NCBI RefSeq assembly: GCF_030936135.1
Contig: NC_082600.1
Location: forward strand, 25,861,943 to 25,925,942
From: Gavia stellata
Lineage: Eukaryota > Chordata > Aves > Gaviiformes > Gaviidae
Reading direction: 5' to 3'
DNA length: 64,000 nt
Below the pieces are notes generated by a model, which saw nothing but the letters and a program-made list of their open reading frames with translations, made no database searches and had not been told where the DNA came from. Shown one piece after another: positions 48,901 through 62,117 of this stretch. The position numbers and the translations under genes are program-made. Each line of letters begins with the position of its first letter. The stretch's first letter is position 1.

Positions 48901-51900
48901 AACAGCAAATGATGTTACAAGCAGGAGCTGCATAAGTAGCAACAGCAGAGTCTATATAGTTCTTTTCGAGCTATTTAAAGACTAGCCAGAACTGTCATGG
49001 TTGGAGTAAAGCAATGACCTACTTGTTCAATATAAATAAATAAAGGGAGAAGAAAATTTAAAGCATACGTGGCCTGCTAGTTATTTAAATCAATGGAAAC
49101 ACAATGTCAGGTAACTTATATTATTGAACAGTAAGACGTTCTCTAATAACTACATGTCCACATGTGGGTTCTCTGCTTTTCCAGCTCTTTTCCAGAAAGC
49201 CAGGGGAATAAAGAGTCCTTGTAGGTTACACCAAAAGTCAGCAAATATGGACCAATTAGTGCTTCAGTCCTCTTACAGAGCCAGCCAGCCATCAGCCTTG
49301 TCTTCATTACACCAAAGAGGTTTTAGCGTTGGTTGTCCTACTGAATCTAACTGGCAAGTGATGTCAGAACTCAGGCAGGCCAGTCCCATGTCCCTTAAGG
49401 CTTTTGGAGCCAGCATCTTCTAGTCTCCTCAGATGTTTACAAATAAAAAATGCAAGTTCTCAAGTACCAGTGTCATATACTGTTTGCACAGTGCCTCATT
49501 TAACGTGTTGGCAGACACCTTAATAGCGGTTCCAGAATTGCTATCAATTAAAAATAAATGGAGCATGTTGATCAGTTTACTTCAAAAAAGGCAAAGTGGT
49601 GGATGGCAATAGCAAGCTCTGCATGTGAAAGAGAAGGCTCACCTTGTGATCAATGGGGATGGGAAATTTTAACTTGTCTGCTGCTGATTTTCTAAACACT
49701 GCTGTTAATTTACGTTGATCTTGAATACTTAGGAACTTGGGTTTCCTGTGATTACTGTATATCCACCAGCTTAGGGGAATGCACAGCCTCTGGCATGTAT
49801 TTTAGCTGTTTTGCTCAGTCTATCTTTACCACCAATCATTCCCAGATTCCCATTATCATGCCTCACTGGAAAATTTCCATTAGATGTCAGATCAGTCTTT
49901 CAGCTGTTTGTGTTGGATAAGAAGAGGTGAAGACATGAACCTATGTATCATCAGACTGCTGAAAATACAATAGATTGGTTTGTCATTGCTATACCCTTAA
50001 GAATCTTACGTATTCACTGGGCAATGAGGTTAACACAGTGGACCCACATTAGAGTGCCCTAGGAGTTAACAAGGAACTGCTGAATGCAGCCTTGTCACAA
50101 AGGTTGTTATCAAGGAATGATGGTAACTTCAAAATAACATCACCTAAAGGAGAAGTGTTTCATTAGAGAAGAACTACCAAGCACTCAATGCTAAGATCAA
50201 TGTTTTGAGCAATGGAAGTTCTTTCAAGACTTGGAGAACCTGTCCCCCTACTGACAACTTTCAAGTATCAGTTCTTTATTAATTTCCACTGAGTTTGATA
50301 CGCAAGGCTGTCACTAGACGTTGTCCCAAAACATCCAGTGCTAAATTAAATAAGAGTGGTTTATACAATACTGAAGACCACCACAGGTCCTCCCAGTAGC
50401 ATGTATTGATACTATGATTTTCTTCTCCAGGGAACACCTGTAACACTCAGTGAGATGGATTTGTCTAAGAAAACCTTGATTAATCAAGCAGTTTATTGCA
50501 CTAAACAAAACTTGATTGAGATTTTGGAAGTGTTATTGTCAAGGCAAATAATTTTTCCTTTTCTCTTCAGGCCACAGCATAGGGTATAAAAAATCTTTTG
50601 GACCCATCTATCCATGTCTCTAAACTAGTATGCACTAGACTGCAATTTTATGAGTGCTCTAGCTGTCTTCCGTTATACTTACATTGTCACTAACCATCCA
50701 AGGAAATAAGCTAATTTGTGAATATGAAGCCATGGAAGAAGGTAAAAGGAAATAAAGGGACTGGCTGCAGAAAGCAAAAGGTGGCAACAAAGTTCTACTA
50801 AGCTATCAGCCATATAATTAATGGAGATCTAAAATCTCTTTTAAAGCCTCTGGAAACAAAGCTCCAAAAAAGTCACAATATTTTTCATGCCAGGAGGAAA
50901 GCTAAAATTTCAAATCAAACTGTAAGACCCAGTTTCTGGCTCTCAGAACTGGAGTGTTTTCCACGTGTATGAATTCAGCCCACCACCACCTCAGATCACT
51001 CCATTGCTTCAGGGTAGTCAGGTGTTTCAGAAATTTGTCTATATAATCAATGCAGCTGGCAGGCACAGTCAGCCTGGGCAGAGCCAATGTCCTGCAGCAA
51101 GAGATGCCGTCAGCTCAGAAAGAAATGTTACTGTCCAGGCTGTCAACAGCACAGTAAAAGCCCTTAGCTCAGGCAAGGATCTTTCAGGCAAGAAAGATCT
51201 TTCATGTAACACAAGCTTTCTATCAGATCCAGGTTTGGGGTAGAAGAAATTCTGTAGTCAGGCTGGAGACAAACACCACATCTCTCCCTTTGACAATCTC
51301 TTTTTGGCTTTGCGTACTGACTACTCCTTTTGAACTGATTTGGCCAAAACTGGTTCAGCATCATCCAACCAGCTACTACCATCTTCTGGGAAAGTATGAA
51401 TTTCAGGGGGGGCTCATTAGGGTATGTATTATGTTGATGGGAAAAGAGTGCGAAAGTGTGAAATATGCAAAGGAGTCTGCCAACCCAACCTACAAATTAT
51501 AGTATCACGGACAAACTCGATAGGAGCCTAAAAAATAAAGATGACAGCATTGCAGATTGCATATGAAGATGATCTTGAAGCAAAAAAACCCACAATAAAC
51601 CTTTTCCATGGTGCTCTGATGCAATAAAGACAAGAAACATTATATTCAGCTTAGCCTTCACTAGTCAACCCAGACGGAGTTCACAGAAAAGCCATAAATG
51701 ATTAAGAAGTTGAGAAACGGATTTGTAAGAGGAAAAAATAGTTATATTTGCCTAGCTTGGGTAACTACAGCCAAAGTGGATGTGAGGAAAACGTGGCAAC
51801 CATCTTTGTATTTTGGAGAGTGGGAGAAATAATTCCTGTTGGATAAACAAGCATCAAGTAGAAATAGAGTTCGATTTAAGAACAGGAAAGGACATGTTAA

Positions 51901-53235
51901 CATTTCAGGAAATACTTCCAAACAGCAGTTCTTCCACTGTCAGCCTTTAGAATAAGCTTAGGTTGGAGAAGCTGAAATCTTCACATCTAGGGAGCTACAG
52001 AACTGAACAGGGTAAAGGACAGTGAATAGGGAACTGCCTGCTGTTGCCAGAAAACAGTGGGGGAAAATAAACCAGAGGAGCTTCCACTTTTTACCTAGAT
52101 AGTTGCTCAAGCTTAAGCCAAGAGGAGCTAGATACTGATCATACCCACCTGGGATTTGTTTATATTATGATGACCCTTTTCTATTCTGCATTGCACTTCT
52201 TGCCATCTCAGCTGGGTTCAAAATATTTATTAGTACCAGTGCTGTATTCAACAGAAGTAACATGAAATACAAATAGTTATGCCAATAAAGTAATCATATA
52301 TAGGTGATACATGTTGAAAGAAGCACAGAACAGTGTTTGGTCTTCTCTTCATAAGCATGGGATTAGAACATGTGATTCCTATGTGGCTTCTGTTGGCAAA
52401 TGCTACAGCAATGACTGACAGACAGCAGAGAACTTCAGAATTTTATATCCCTAAAGTAGTTTTCTGTTCAGTGATGAGTTATGATGATATTTCTCAGCAT
52501 TTCAAAGGACTAAGAGATACCCAAACTGCTTATGTTTTTACCCTCTTTTATACTGTCAAGTACTGCCAGAATGATCACTCTGTGTGTATGTAAACTGAAG
52601 AAAACATAGCTATATTTCTATTTTATTTTGTTTTAACCATGAAATGAACAGTTAGGTATGCTAACTTCCCATAACACAAATTTCAGATGGTGAGAAACAT
52701 TGCCAATTAAGAACTTCTGGAAATTTCAGGACCCTTAAATAGAGCAGCTACAGAAATACATGCAAACTGAGATGTCATAATAGATTTAAGATCACTTTTG
52801 ATTTCTGACATCATTTTAAGGTGTTCTTTCTTTTTCTTCTTCACTCTTGCTCCATCTCCCTCTCCTTCCAAATCTAATATGGGGAAATATTTTTGATAAA
52901 ACATAGCAGGTCATATAGAAAAGATTTACATGGAAGAACTGGGACACCTTCACAGTATCTGGGAAATACCAGAGAGGAGAAAGTAGACATTTCGTTAGCT
53001 CAGCTATTATTATTTATGAATCAGTTAGAATGACCTTTTAGACTTGTCTGATAAAATTTACTTACTGAAACCCCAATGGAAATGTAACGAATACATAATT
53101 TAAATTTCCAGCAAAAGCCTAAAATTAAGGTTTACATTTAAGTCGAAGTGTTAAGAGACTCTACAGATTTTCACTTCCCATAGGAAATCCCTGAGGCATT
53201 AGAAGCATCACTGTGGTGGTCAAAAGTACCCAGCA

Positions 53236-53760
53236 CTACATCAGAGAAGGTAATCCTTTTGCAGTTAACTGGCCAAATGTTGCATCTTTTAACAAATGTG
53301 AATTTTGAGAGGAATGCTTGATCACTTGGGTTATATAGGTGCACAAAGAGCAAGACTGCGCCCCTAAAGTTTCTTCAAGGCATACAAAAATTCCACCCAT
53401 TAATGCACGACTACAGATTACAAGCCACCTGAAAGAATTATAAATCTTTACACTGTCTCGAAAGTCAGTCCTGACAAATCCTATGTCCTGATCTTTTTCA
53501 CCTTGGGCTTTGACAAATCCTAGTGTCTCTTCAAAAAAATTGTTCAAACTACGTAAACACACGTAAGCAAGCAGGACAGAAGCTCCATGGATGAAGAGAC
53601 AATAATGAAAATACTCAGTTCTACTAGTTGCAGAGCACTGTAGCTCAGTCCTGGAAAAAAGATTTGAGCATGTTCTTAGCTTCAAGCATATTCTTAGCTG
53701 CAAGCATAGACATAGTCCCATAACTACAGCTGCACTACGCACGCCCTTCATCTCACTCAT
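53236..53760 (-). other. Unrecognised 174-codon open frame in AT-rich DNA
   Basis: An ATG at 53760 opens a 174-codon frame on the minus strand. Reading upstream, the frame stays open about 25 codons further, to a TGA near 53830. I recognise no protein family. It contains a Cys-rich N-terminal part and a more polar segment around FVKAQGEKDQDIGFVRTDF. Two short internal near-repeats are visible at DNA level (ggatttgtca twice; agctaagaa(t/c)atgct twice). There is no splice or promoter evidence. It may be chance, a decayed retrocopy or an unknown exon. Confidence 0.15.
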
Positions 53761-54394
53761 GTGTTTCTCAGCTGTGTTGGTTAGGCTGCAGTACTTAGTG
53801 TCTTCCTGGACTGCATTGAGGGTATTTTTCTGATTTCAAATATTGTAAGTTTTTAGATATGAAAATGTAACATCTGATAAGCCTCCAGGCTTTTGACCCC
53901 AGTTTCACATGTTGCATTACTGCAGTTACATGAACAAGTTTACATGCTGGGGAGGAAAATGACATGCGTGGGCATAAATTAATACATCAGTGGGGCAAGA
54001 CAAATGTCTGTTTACACCATGGAAGGTTATTTTTGTGTCTGCAACACAGCTAGCTACCACTCTCTTCATTGCTCCAGCCTTATCAAACTTGAGATATTTA
54101 GAAAAATTTTCCTGGATAGGCAATAGAAGTAGAGATTTTATGCCCCTATATTCCTTCCTTTCAGTTTTCCAAACCATAAGGAACCAGTCTCTATACTCAC
54201 TTGTGGAATTACATTAGGGGACATTAACCCAGTGGGTATACAGTTTAATTTGTTAACATGAAACAAAATGTAGGTTAGTATAACCACACAGATGCTCAGC
54301 CTTTAGAAAATCCAGCATCAGAACCATGACAGCCTACAGCCATGACTTGTAATAAATACCAATATTGCAATTCTTATATAAGAAGCTTAAAGCA

Positions 54395-54520
54395 CTTTAT
54401 AATAGGGAACAAGTATTGCTTTTCTCATTTTACAGCTGAGAAGATCAAAGTGCCTTCTCCAAGGTGAGACAAGGAACAGAGCCTGGGGCCATCTCAATTC
54501 CAGCCATATGTTATTGTTTG
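54395..54520. repeat. Possible MIR-type SINE relic
   Basis: 'tgcttttctcattttacagc' followed by 'tccaaggtgagacaagg' and 'acagagcctggggccatctc' follows the landmark order of the amniote MIR core region and tail. It is very diverged. Confidence 0.35.
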
Positions 54521-57500
54521 AATTATTTCATGCAGCAGTAGCCAAGTGCTTTTGAGCTGGGTGCAACCTGCAGGATTAAAGCCACAAACGTAAGCCTACA
54601 GCATACTTTTTGGCTGGAGGAAAGAGGAGGGGAGAAGAGCAAGCACTCAATGAAAGCAAGTGATTTCATCTCCACCATCAAGATACATTTCAGTTTATAC
54701 ACCTAGATCAAATGGGAAAAAATAATCTTTGTGGTTAAAAATACGAAGTTCAAATTTTTAAAAAGAAACCTGGAAAACAGGTTTAGGACACTGTGTGGAT
54801 GGTTACCTTAAAATCTATTTTCACGCATTTGTGAGAAAAATCCTTTGTAACATTGCTGTTCACTATTCTTTTCCTTTCTGCCTTTGTTCTCCTCCTCCTT
54901 TACTAACAGCTGCCACCTACTTATGGCATTCATTTTGTGGAATTTACTTCATCTTTTTCCACTTTCTTCCCTTCAAATTGCTGAGATTTTAGGCATCAGC
55001 CATATGGTGACCAGTTCCTCACTCAAACTTCTCTTATCTTCTACCTGCTGTGACTGTTTAGACTGTGGAAAAGGAATTGAAAATTACACTGCATTGAGAA
55101 CAGTGTATGATTTAAAACAAACATTTTGTCATGCCAAGGAAATACTGAACACCAATAGCAATCACTAAAACAAAATTTGAGAGCTAATACTACACATCAT
55201 AAATATAACATCTACATCAAGATCTTTTTGGAGTTAGTAAGAAACAGACCAGGGCAAATCACAAAAAGAAGGAAAAAGTCCAAAAGCATATGTTAGACAT
55301 GTCAGTGCTAATGGTACTTGTTGGACATTAAGCGCGAACATGATCACCAATATAAATTTCATGCCATTATGTGTGCTTAGGTTAGAGCAGTTCTGACCCG
55401 GAGCTTGGGTGCCATGGAAATGTATGAGAAGAATCCAAGAAGAATTGAGTGTTACTATATTTGTTCTTATCCCAAACAGAAACAATTTCAGGCAAAGACT
55501 TCTTTTTAGTCACATTTGTATCTTAAAGGGACCTAAAATGGATGCTGTAGCCCATTTACTGAAAAATTATGTGCTGAGGACTGATCTTGCATCAGAACAG
55601 GGTGTGATAAATCAGGAAACAGTGCCCAAAGTTAAGCTAAGCTGCAGAGAACAATGGGGTGTTTTCCTCCCTTCCCCATACTAATATGAGATGCAGGCAG
55701 TGGCCTGTTACTGTTATTGTCATTAATTTTTAAGAGGTAATAGTGAATCTTTGCCGGGCTACCAAGCACTTGGTTGTTACTGAACCAACTGCCAGAACAG
55801 TGAGATGAAGCAATCATGTGGGAACTCCCTTAAGGTTTTCACCCATGGATAAACAGACATTATAATGACATGGAACAGGAAAAATGATACTGGGGAGTAA
55901 TCTCATCCCCAGGAATTCAGGGTTTTATTTTACTGGCATTCATCTTCTTCCACTCATCCAACTAAGCTCACTGATAAACTAACCCCTTTTACATCAGATG
56001 GCTCTGGTGTCCCAGACTGGTAGGTGTTTAGGTGCTGGAGAAGCAGTGGAATTTGAAAAAAGCAAGCCTTAGAAACTGCAACAATGCTTCCCATAACTTT
56101 GCTGGCTCCAGAATCAGGCAGAGGCAGTGCACCATTCTCCTTCGCATAACATCACTGTTTTAAGTTAGGCTGCAGAAAAAATTAACAGGGTAACAATTTT
56201 AATGTGCAGGCAAGTTTTACCTTTGCATCCCAGTCTTTCAAAGAAATAGACCCTTTGGCTTTGGCCATGAGGCGCATGTCCAGACTGCCCAGCTTGATTC
56301 TGAAGTGCTAGAAACTAGTCAGGGCCATTGGTGTATCTGTGCACCGATATGTCACTCTGAACTGCATTGCCTCTCTAACTGCAACAGTCTCTACCAAATG
56401 CTGCCACTGCAGACTACAAGCACTACAGCAACAGACCCTCAGTGCAGTTCACCACTCTGCTGTCTTCCAGTTTGGGCTGGCTGCAGCTCCCACTATACAT
56501 CTGGAGGCATTTCAGTACTCAGATGACAATCTTCAAGTTCAGACTTACCTTCCTTCCACAATTAGTGTGGAAACAAATGTTTTGGAATTCTTTCTGGCCA
56601 TTTGTTACACAATTGATGTTAGCAACCCACTTTCAGAGTGTTCTCAGAAAGCATTATTGTGTAAGCATGCTGCAAGCATGGTCAGTGATAAGATGTTGAA
56701 CAGTGAGAGCCAATTTCATTTTGACGAAGACTATCCTTTTCTGACTTCCGAGCACGTTTGGACATGTTGGATAGCATTATCGTTTGCATGGCAGACAATA
56801 CTTAGCAAGAATATAAAACAATAGCCATTGTTAACATTCACTCTGGGTAAAACAGCTTTCCTACTGTCTACTCATATTTCACACTTTCCACACTAAACAC
56901 TGCTCATCTCACAAAATAGTCATTGCATTGAACTCTGCCTCTGCCAAATGTAGAACAAGGCCTATCTGGCACAGTGATCTTTTGTACCAAACAAAACCCT
57001 TAATATTTTTTTTTAAATTAGAATTTTTAGGGAAATGGTGAAAAAATAGTATTTGTACTCATTGAGCTAACAATTTTCTCAGGAGATGCTGTTTCATCCT
57101 CACTTACTCAGGACCTCTCTATTAGTCTCCTCCATTGCAGATGGTTGAGCAGTTTTGGCTGTCTATGAAGGCTTCTGCTTCTTCAGCATGAGGTGATGGA
57201 ACCACTCATCAAAGTTGGGGTTCTGTTTCCTGTACAGGCAACCCAAAACAATCCAGGAGAAGGGGATGAGGGTAAAGGGAAATAACATCTTCTCCCACCC
57301 CGACAGTGCAGACTATTTCCGTAGTGCTTGAGATTCACCAAAAAATGAATGCTGTGACTAATGCCGCAAAACACTAAGCTTCCAGCCAAAATACATCTTC
57401 ATTTCCAATAAAAACATGGGAGTTTTCCATTGAAAACACATAAATTTTTCAAGTAGTCCTATCTATTAAAAAACCAGTAAGTATTGGCTTTCTGTCTGTT

Positions 57501-58689
57501 ATTGGATTGCTTAGTCCTGGTAAATATAAGTGGCCTAAAAACCACCCTTACTACTGCTATGGAAAAAAGGTAAAATTGCCTAAGTGGGCATGGTAAGAAG
57601 CATTCCAGTTCCATTAAACTAACTCAATTAATTTAATCATAATAAGAATGAGAAGAAAACAATGAAGAAGTTGATGAAACTCCTCTTTTGGCCCTGGAAA
57701 GCCCACTTTCTCCATTTCTTAAAATGTACGAGATGAAGAAGAAATCTTTACACTGGCAGTGCTCCATTTCAAGATGGAAATTATATTGCTGCAGTGCAGA
57801 ATGGCAAAAGCATTTCACAAAAATTTCTGTTGAGCAATTAGAAAAAAGCCAGATGTATTCCTCTCATATCATGACAGCAGCTTGATTTCTACTTCAAAAA
57901 GTAATTCAGGACATTTTAAACAACGGTTATTAAATATTTTAAAGTCAGCAAGTCTGAATAAGCTGTGATTGAAAATTAACAGGAGCTAACCAAGAAGCTC
58001 TCTGGACCATAAATACTATTTCAATGAATTTCAGACCACTAGGAAAGATTTCAGAGGACTGAGGGGATGGAAGAACTAATACAGCATCAGCTTTTCAGTG
58101 GGTAGGTAGACTGATCTGAATGACTATAGGCTGGACTATTGAGAGAAAATAATGGAATAACCCATAATTTGTGATTAACCAAGGACATAAACAGAAAGCA
58201 AAAATAATATAAATTAATGACACTTACAAGAAATAGAGCTGGTCAAATAAAACTGACTCCTTATTTTGATGAACTAGAATTAAAAACTGGTTAAGGACAA
58301 AGCCAACATGGGTATAATATTTATACTTCTGATGGGCATTTAGCAGTATGCCACCTGACACGGACTGAAGCCACAATTACACAAAATTAACTGGATGTTG
58401 TGAAATGCATTACAACTATGGTTTCTGAATTGTATACAGAAACCTATTAAACACTATCTTTTACTCACATTTTGAAAATGGTATTAAATTTTTTCTTGAC
58501 TGTAACATTATTAATATTATTTTTAATAATTGGAATACAACATAAAAAATACCTTTAAAAACTGAAAGTGAAAACGTTTTGTTGGAGAGAAGCAGAGGTA
58601 AATAATGAATGCCACTGGTCACTTATTAAAAACAGTTTGATTTGCTTTCCGGTGGCAAACTGCATTCAAAGTAGTGTGGAAACATACTT

Positions 58690-59230
58690 AAAGGACAGGG
58701 GTTCACCAATCGCAGAAGTAGCAGGTCCAAGGATGATTTAGACTTCCAATCTGATGTCATGGCCAAGGCTGATACAAAAATGAGACAGAGTAGCAGTAGG
58801 GAGGGTTGATATTGTACAACTCTTTTAGTAATCCTGTTTTGTTATTAATGTCAGCATTCCAATTAAAAAAAGCATTTAAATAACTCTAAAGGATCCAAAG
58901 AAGAGTGCCACAGATGACTAAAGGATTCAAAAGATTTCAGAGCTTAATAAGTTATTTTAACAAAGAAAGCTGAAGAATGTCTTGTTCAGTTTGTAAATGC
59001 CTACAGGGAAAACAGCAGTGTCACAGCATGTACTTCAGTTTAGCAGACAAAAGGCAAAAGATCTGACAGCTGGATACTGAAAGACGACAAATTCAGGCTC
59101 AATATAAGAGGCACGTTTTTAATAGTAAGTAATTATATTTTGAACAATTTGGGTGGATTCTTCATCACTAGGAGCTTTCAAATCAAAGCAGGATGCTTCC
59201 TATAAAAACACTTTTTAGTTCAAACAGATT
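58690..59230 (+). mobile_element. Old, decayed CR1/L3-like fragment
   Basis: Landmarks of a LINE tail appear in order but with heavy decay: 'ggatccaaagaagagtgcca' (compare the CR1 'gtccagagaagggcgac' region), 'taataagttattttaac', 'aaatgcctacagggaaaac', 'gaaagacgacaaattcaggc', then 'tttcaaatcaaagcaggatg'. Boundaries and subfamily are uncertain. Confidence 0.4.
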
Positions 59231-59890
59231 AAGGAAGTCTTGGAAACTGTGCTTTACAAGAGAGCAGACTGAACACATGGTGTTTCCTTCTGCCTTCTGA
59301 ATCAGATTATATTGGAACAGTTAAGTTTGTCTTATGGACATACCTCAAAGGAGGTACAGATTTAAAAAGAGAAGTCTCATGCATTTTGGACACCCTGGAC
59401 CATGGCAATACAGTTGGGGGCTATATCATAGAATCATAGAATCATGGAATGGTTTGGGTTGGAAGGGACCTTAAAGATCATCTAGTTCCAACCCCCCTGC
59501 CATGGGTAGGGACACCTTCCACTAGACCAGATTGCTCAAAGCCCCCTCCAACCTGGCCTTGAACACTGCCAGGGTTGGGGCATCCACAACTTCTCTGGGC
59601 AACCTGTTCCAGTGCCTCACCACCCTCATGGAGAAGCATTTCTGCCTTATATCTAATCTAAATCTACCCTCTCTCAGTTTAAAGCCGTTACCCCTTGTCC
59701 AATCACTACATGCCCTGGCAAAAAGTCCCTTGCCAGCTTTCTTGTAGACCCCCTTCAGGTACTGGAAGGCTGCTATAAGGTGTCCTCAGAGCCTTCTCTT
59801 CTCCAGGCTGAACAACCCCAACTCTCTCAGCCTGTCTTCATAGGAGAGGTGCTCCAGCCCTCTGATCATCTTCGTGGCCCTCCTCTGGAA

Positions 59891-60977
59891 TCACTCCAAC
59901 AGGTCCATGTCCTTCTTATGTTGGGGGTCCCAGAGCTGAACGCAGTACTCCAGGTGGGGTCTCAGGAGAGCGGAGTAGGGGGCAGAATCACATTCCTCGA
60001 CCTGCTGGTCACACTTGATGCAGCCCAGGATACGGCTGGCTTTCTGGGCTGCAGGCACACATTGCCAGCTCATGTCCAATTTTTCATCTACCAAAACCCT
60101 CAAGTCCTTCTCCTCAGGGCTGCTCTCAATCCATTCTCTGCCCAGCCTGTATTGGTGCTTGGGATTGTCCTGACCCATGTGCAGGACCTTGCGCTTGGCC
60201 TTGTTGAACTTCATGACATTTGCACGGGCCCACCTCTCAAGCCTGTCAAAGTCCCTCTGGATGGCATCCCTTCCCTCCAGTGTGTCAACCGCAGCACACA
60301 GCTTGGTGTCGTCAGCAAACTTGCTGAGGGTGCACTCAATCCTACTGTCCATGTCGCTGACAAAGATGTTAAACAGCGTGGGTCCCAATACCGACCCCTG
60401 AGGAACGCCACTCGTCACTGGTCTCCACTTGGACATGGAGCCGTTGACCACAACTCTTTCAGTGCGACCATCCAGCCAATTTCTTATCCACTGAGTAGTC
60501 CATCCGTCAAATCCATGTCTCTCCAATTTAGAGACAAGGATGTCATGCGGGACAGTGTCAAATGCCTTGCACCAGTCCAGGTAGATGATGTCAGTTGCTG
60601 TTCGCTTATCCACCAATGCTGTAACCCTGTCATAGAAGGCCACCAAATATGTTCAGGCACGATCTGCCCTTAGGGAAGCCATGTTGGCTGTCACCAATCA
60701 CCTCCTTGTTTTCCATGTGCCTTAGTACAGTTTCCAGGTGGATCTGCTCCATGATCATGCTGGGCACAGAGGTGAGACTGACTGGCCTGTAGTTCCCTGG
60801 GTCTTCCTTTTTTCCCTTTTTAAAAATGGGGATTGTGTTCCCCCTTTTCCAGTCAGTGGGAACTTCACCAGACTGCCATGACTTCTCAGATATGATGGAT
60901 AGTGGCTTAGCAACTTCATCCACCAGTTCCCTCAGGACCCACGGATGCATCTCATCAGGTCCCATGGACTTGTGCAC
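59891..60977 (-). pseudogene. CR1 reverse transcriptase (frameshifted)
   Basis: This is the non-LTR retrotransposon reverse transcriptase domain in two overlapping frames: 60630-60977 holds the N-terminal fingers and 59891-60646 the palm. Visible motifs in order are [44 protein letters not shown] (motif A), [11 protein letters not shown] (motif B) and the catalytic FADD (motif C). The frame changes near 60640 between the QHGF and KAFD motifs, and the C-terminal end breaks again near 59891. All catalytic motifs survive, so the copy is fairly young, but it cannot make one continuous protein. Confidence 0.93.
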
Positions 60978-61083
60978 CTTCAGATTCCTTAGACAGTCTC
61001 GAACCTGATCTTCTCCTACAGTGGGTGGTTCTTCATTCTCCCAGTCCCTGACTTTGCCTCCTGCGACTTGGGCGGTGTCGTCT

Positions 61084-61410
61084 TCACTTGCTGGTGAAGA
61101 CTAAGGCAAAAAAGTCGTTGAGTACCTCAGCCCTCTCCATATCCCGCGTAACCAGGTCTCCCATTTCCTTCCAGAGAGGGCCCGCTGTTTCCCTAGTCTT
61201 CCTTTTATCACTAACATACCTACAGAAGTTTTTCTTGTTGCCCTTAATGTCCCTGGCCAGATTTAATTCTATCAGGGCTTTAGCTTTCCTAACGTGGTCC
61301 CTGGCTGCTTGGACAATTTCTCTGTATTCCTCGCAGGTTACCTGTCCTTGCTTCCACCCCCTGTATGCTTCCTTTTTGTGTTTGAGTTTGTCCAGAAGCT
61401 CCTTGTTCAT
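61084..61410 (-). pseudogene. CR1 ORF2 linker between endonuclease and reverse transcriptase
   Basis: This 108-codon piece lies between the endonuclease and reverse transcriptase segments of the same element. It has typical CR1 sequence such as [14 protein letters not shown] and [11 protein letters not shown], and ends in [10 protein letters not shown]. It is separated by frame breaks from the reverse transcriptase piece (60977) and, through the gap at 61411-61500, from the endonuclease piece. Confidence 0.85.
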
Positions 61411-61500
61411 CCGTGCAGGCCTCCTGTCATTTTTGCCTGACTTCCTCTTTGTTGGGATGCATCACTCTTGAGTTTAGAGGATGTAATCCTTGAATATTAA

Positions 61501-62061
61501 TCAGCTTTCTTGGGCCCCTCTTCCCTCCAGGGCTTTATCCCATGGTACTGTACCAAGCAAATCCCTGAAGAGGCCAAAGGCTGCTCTCCTGAAGTCCAGG
61601 GTAGTGAGCTTGCTGTGCGCCCTCCTCGCTGCCCTAAGGTTCTTAAACTCCACCATTTCATGGTCACTGCAGCCAAGGCTGTCCTTGAGCTTCACATTCC
61701 CCACCAGCCCCTCCTTGTTGGTGAGGAAAAGGTCCAGCATAGCACCTCTCCTCATTGGCTTCTCTATCACTTGGAGAAGCAAGTTATCATCAACACATTC
61801 CAGGAATCTCCCGGATTGCTTATGCTCTGCTGTGTTGTCCCTCCAACAGATATCAGGGTGGTTGAAGTCCCCCATGAGGACCAGGGCTTGTGAATGTGAG
61901 GCTGCTCCTATCTGTCTATAGAGGGCCTCATCTGCTCGGTCTTCCTGGTCGGGTGGCCTGTAGCAAACCCCCACTATAATGTCACCTGTCCCTGCCCTCC
62001 CTTTAATCCTGTCCCATAAGCTCTGGGTCAGCTCCTCATCCATCCCCAGGCGGAGCGCCAT
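61501..62061 (-). pseudogene. CR1 endonuclease (AP-endonuclease-like), C-terminal part
   Basis: This is the C-terminal half of the apurinic-type endonuclease domain. Visible motifs are VGVCYRPPDQ, VLMGDFNHPDICW (the catalytic GDFN) and LGCSDHEMVEF (the SDH motif). The frame continues to the right through a stop codon to the nested insertion near 62117. The N-terminal part of the domain is present only as the fragment at 62677-62760; residues further upstream are absent. Confidence 0.92.
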
Positions 62062-62117
62062 GTACTCCAGGTGGTCATTGACATAAAGGGCAACACACCC
62101 TCCTCATCTCCCCTGCC

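Larger units (their letters stand above)
44729..59427. other. AT-rich gene-poor DNA 3' of ZDHHC22
   Basis: No exon of a recognised protein was found on either strand. In human the next gene on this side is CIPC (from memory); none of its sequence was recognised here, so it probably lies beyond the right edge. The region contains a homeodomain-site-rich patch (45840-45960), a MIR-like relic (54395-54520), an old CR1-like segment (58690-59230) and two unexpectedly long open frames (53236-53760 minus and 56339-56824 plus). Confidence 0.5.

Noticed and set aside
44729..59427. CIPC expected next to ZDHHC22
   Set aside because: No open frame or exon here resembles a CIPC-like protein; the gene probably lies beyond the right edge.
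59780..60673. 297-codon plus-strand open frame
   Set aside because: Antisense shadow of the minus-strand CR1 reverse transcriptase.
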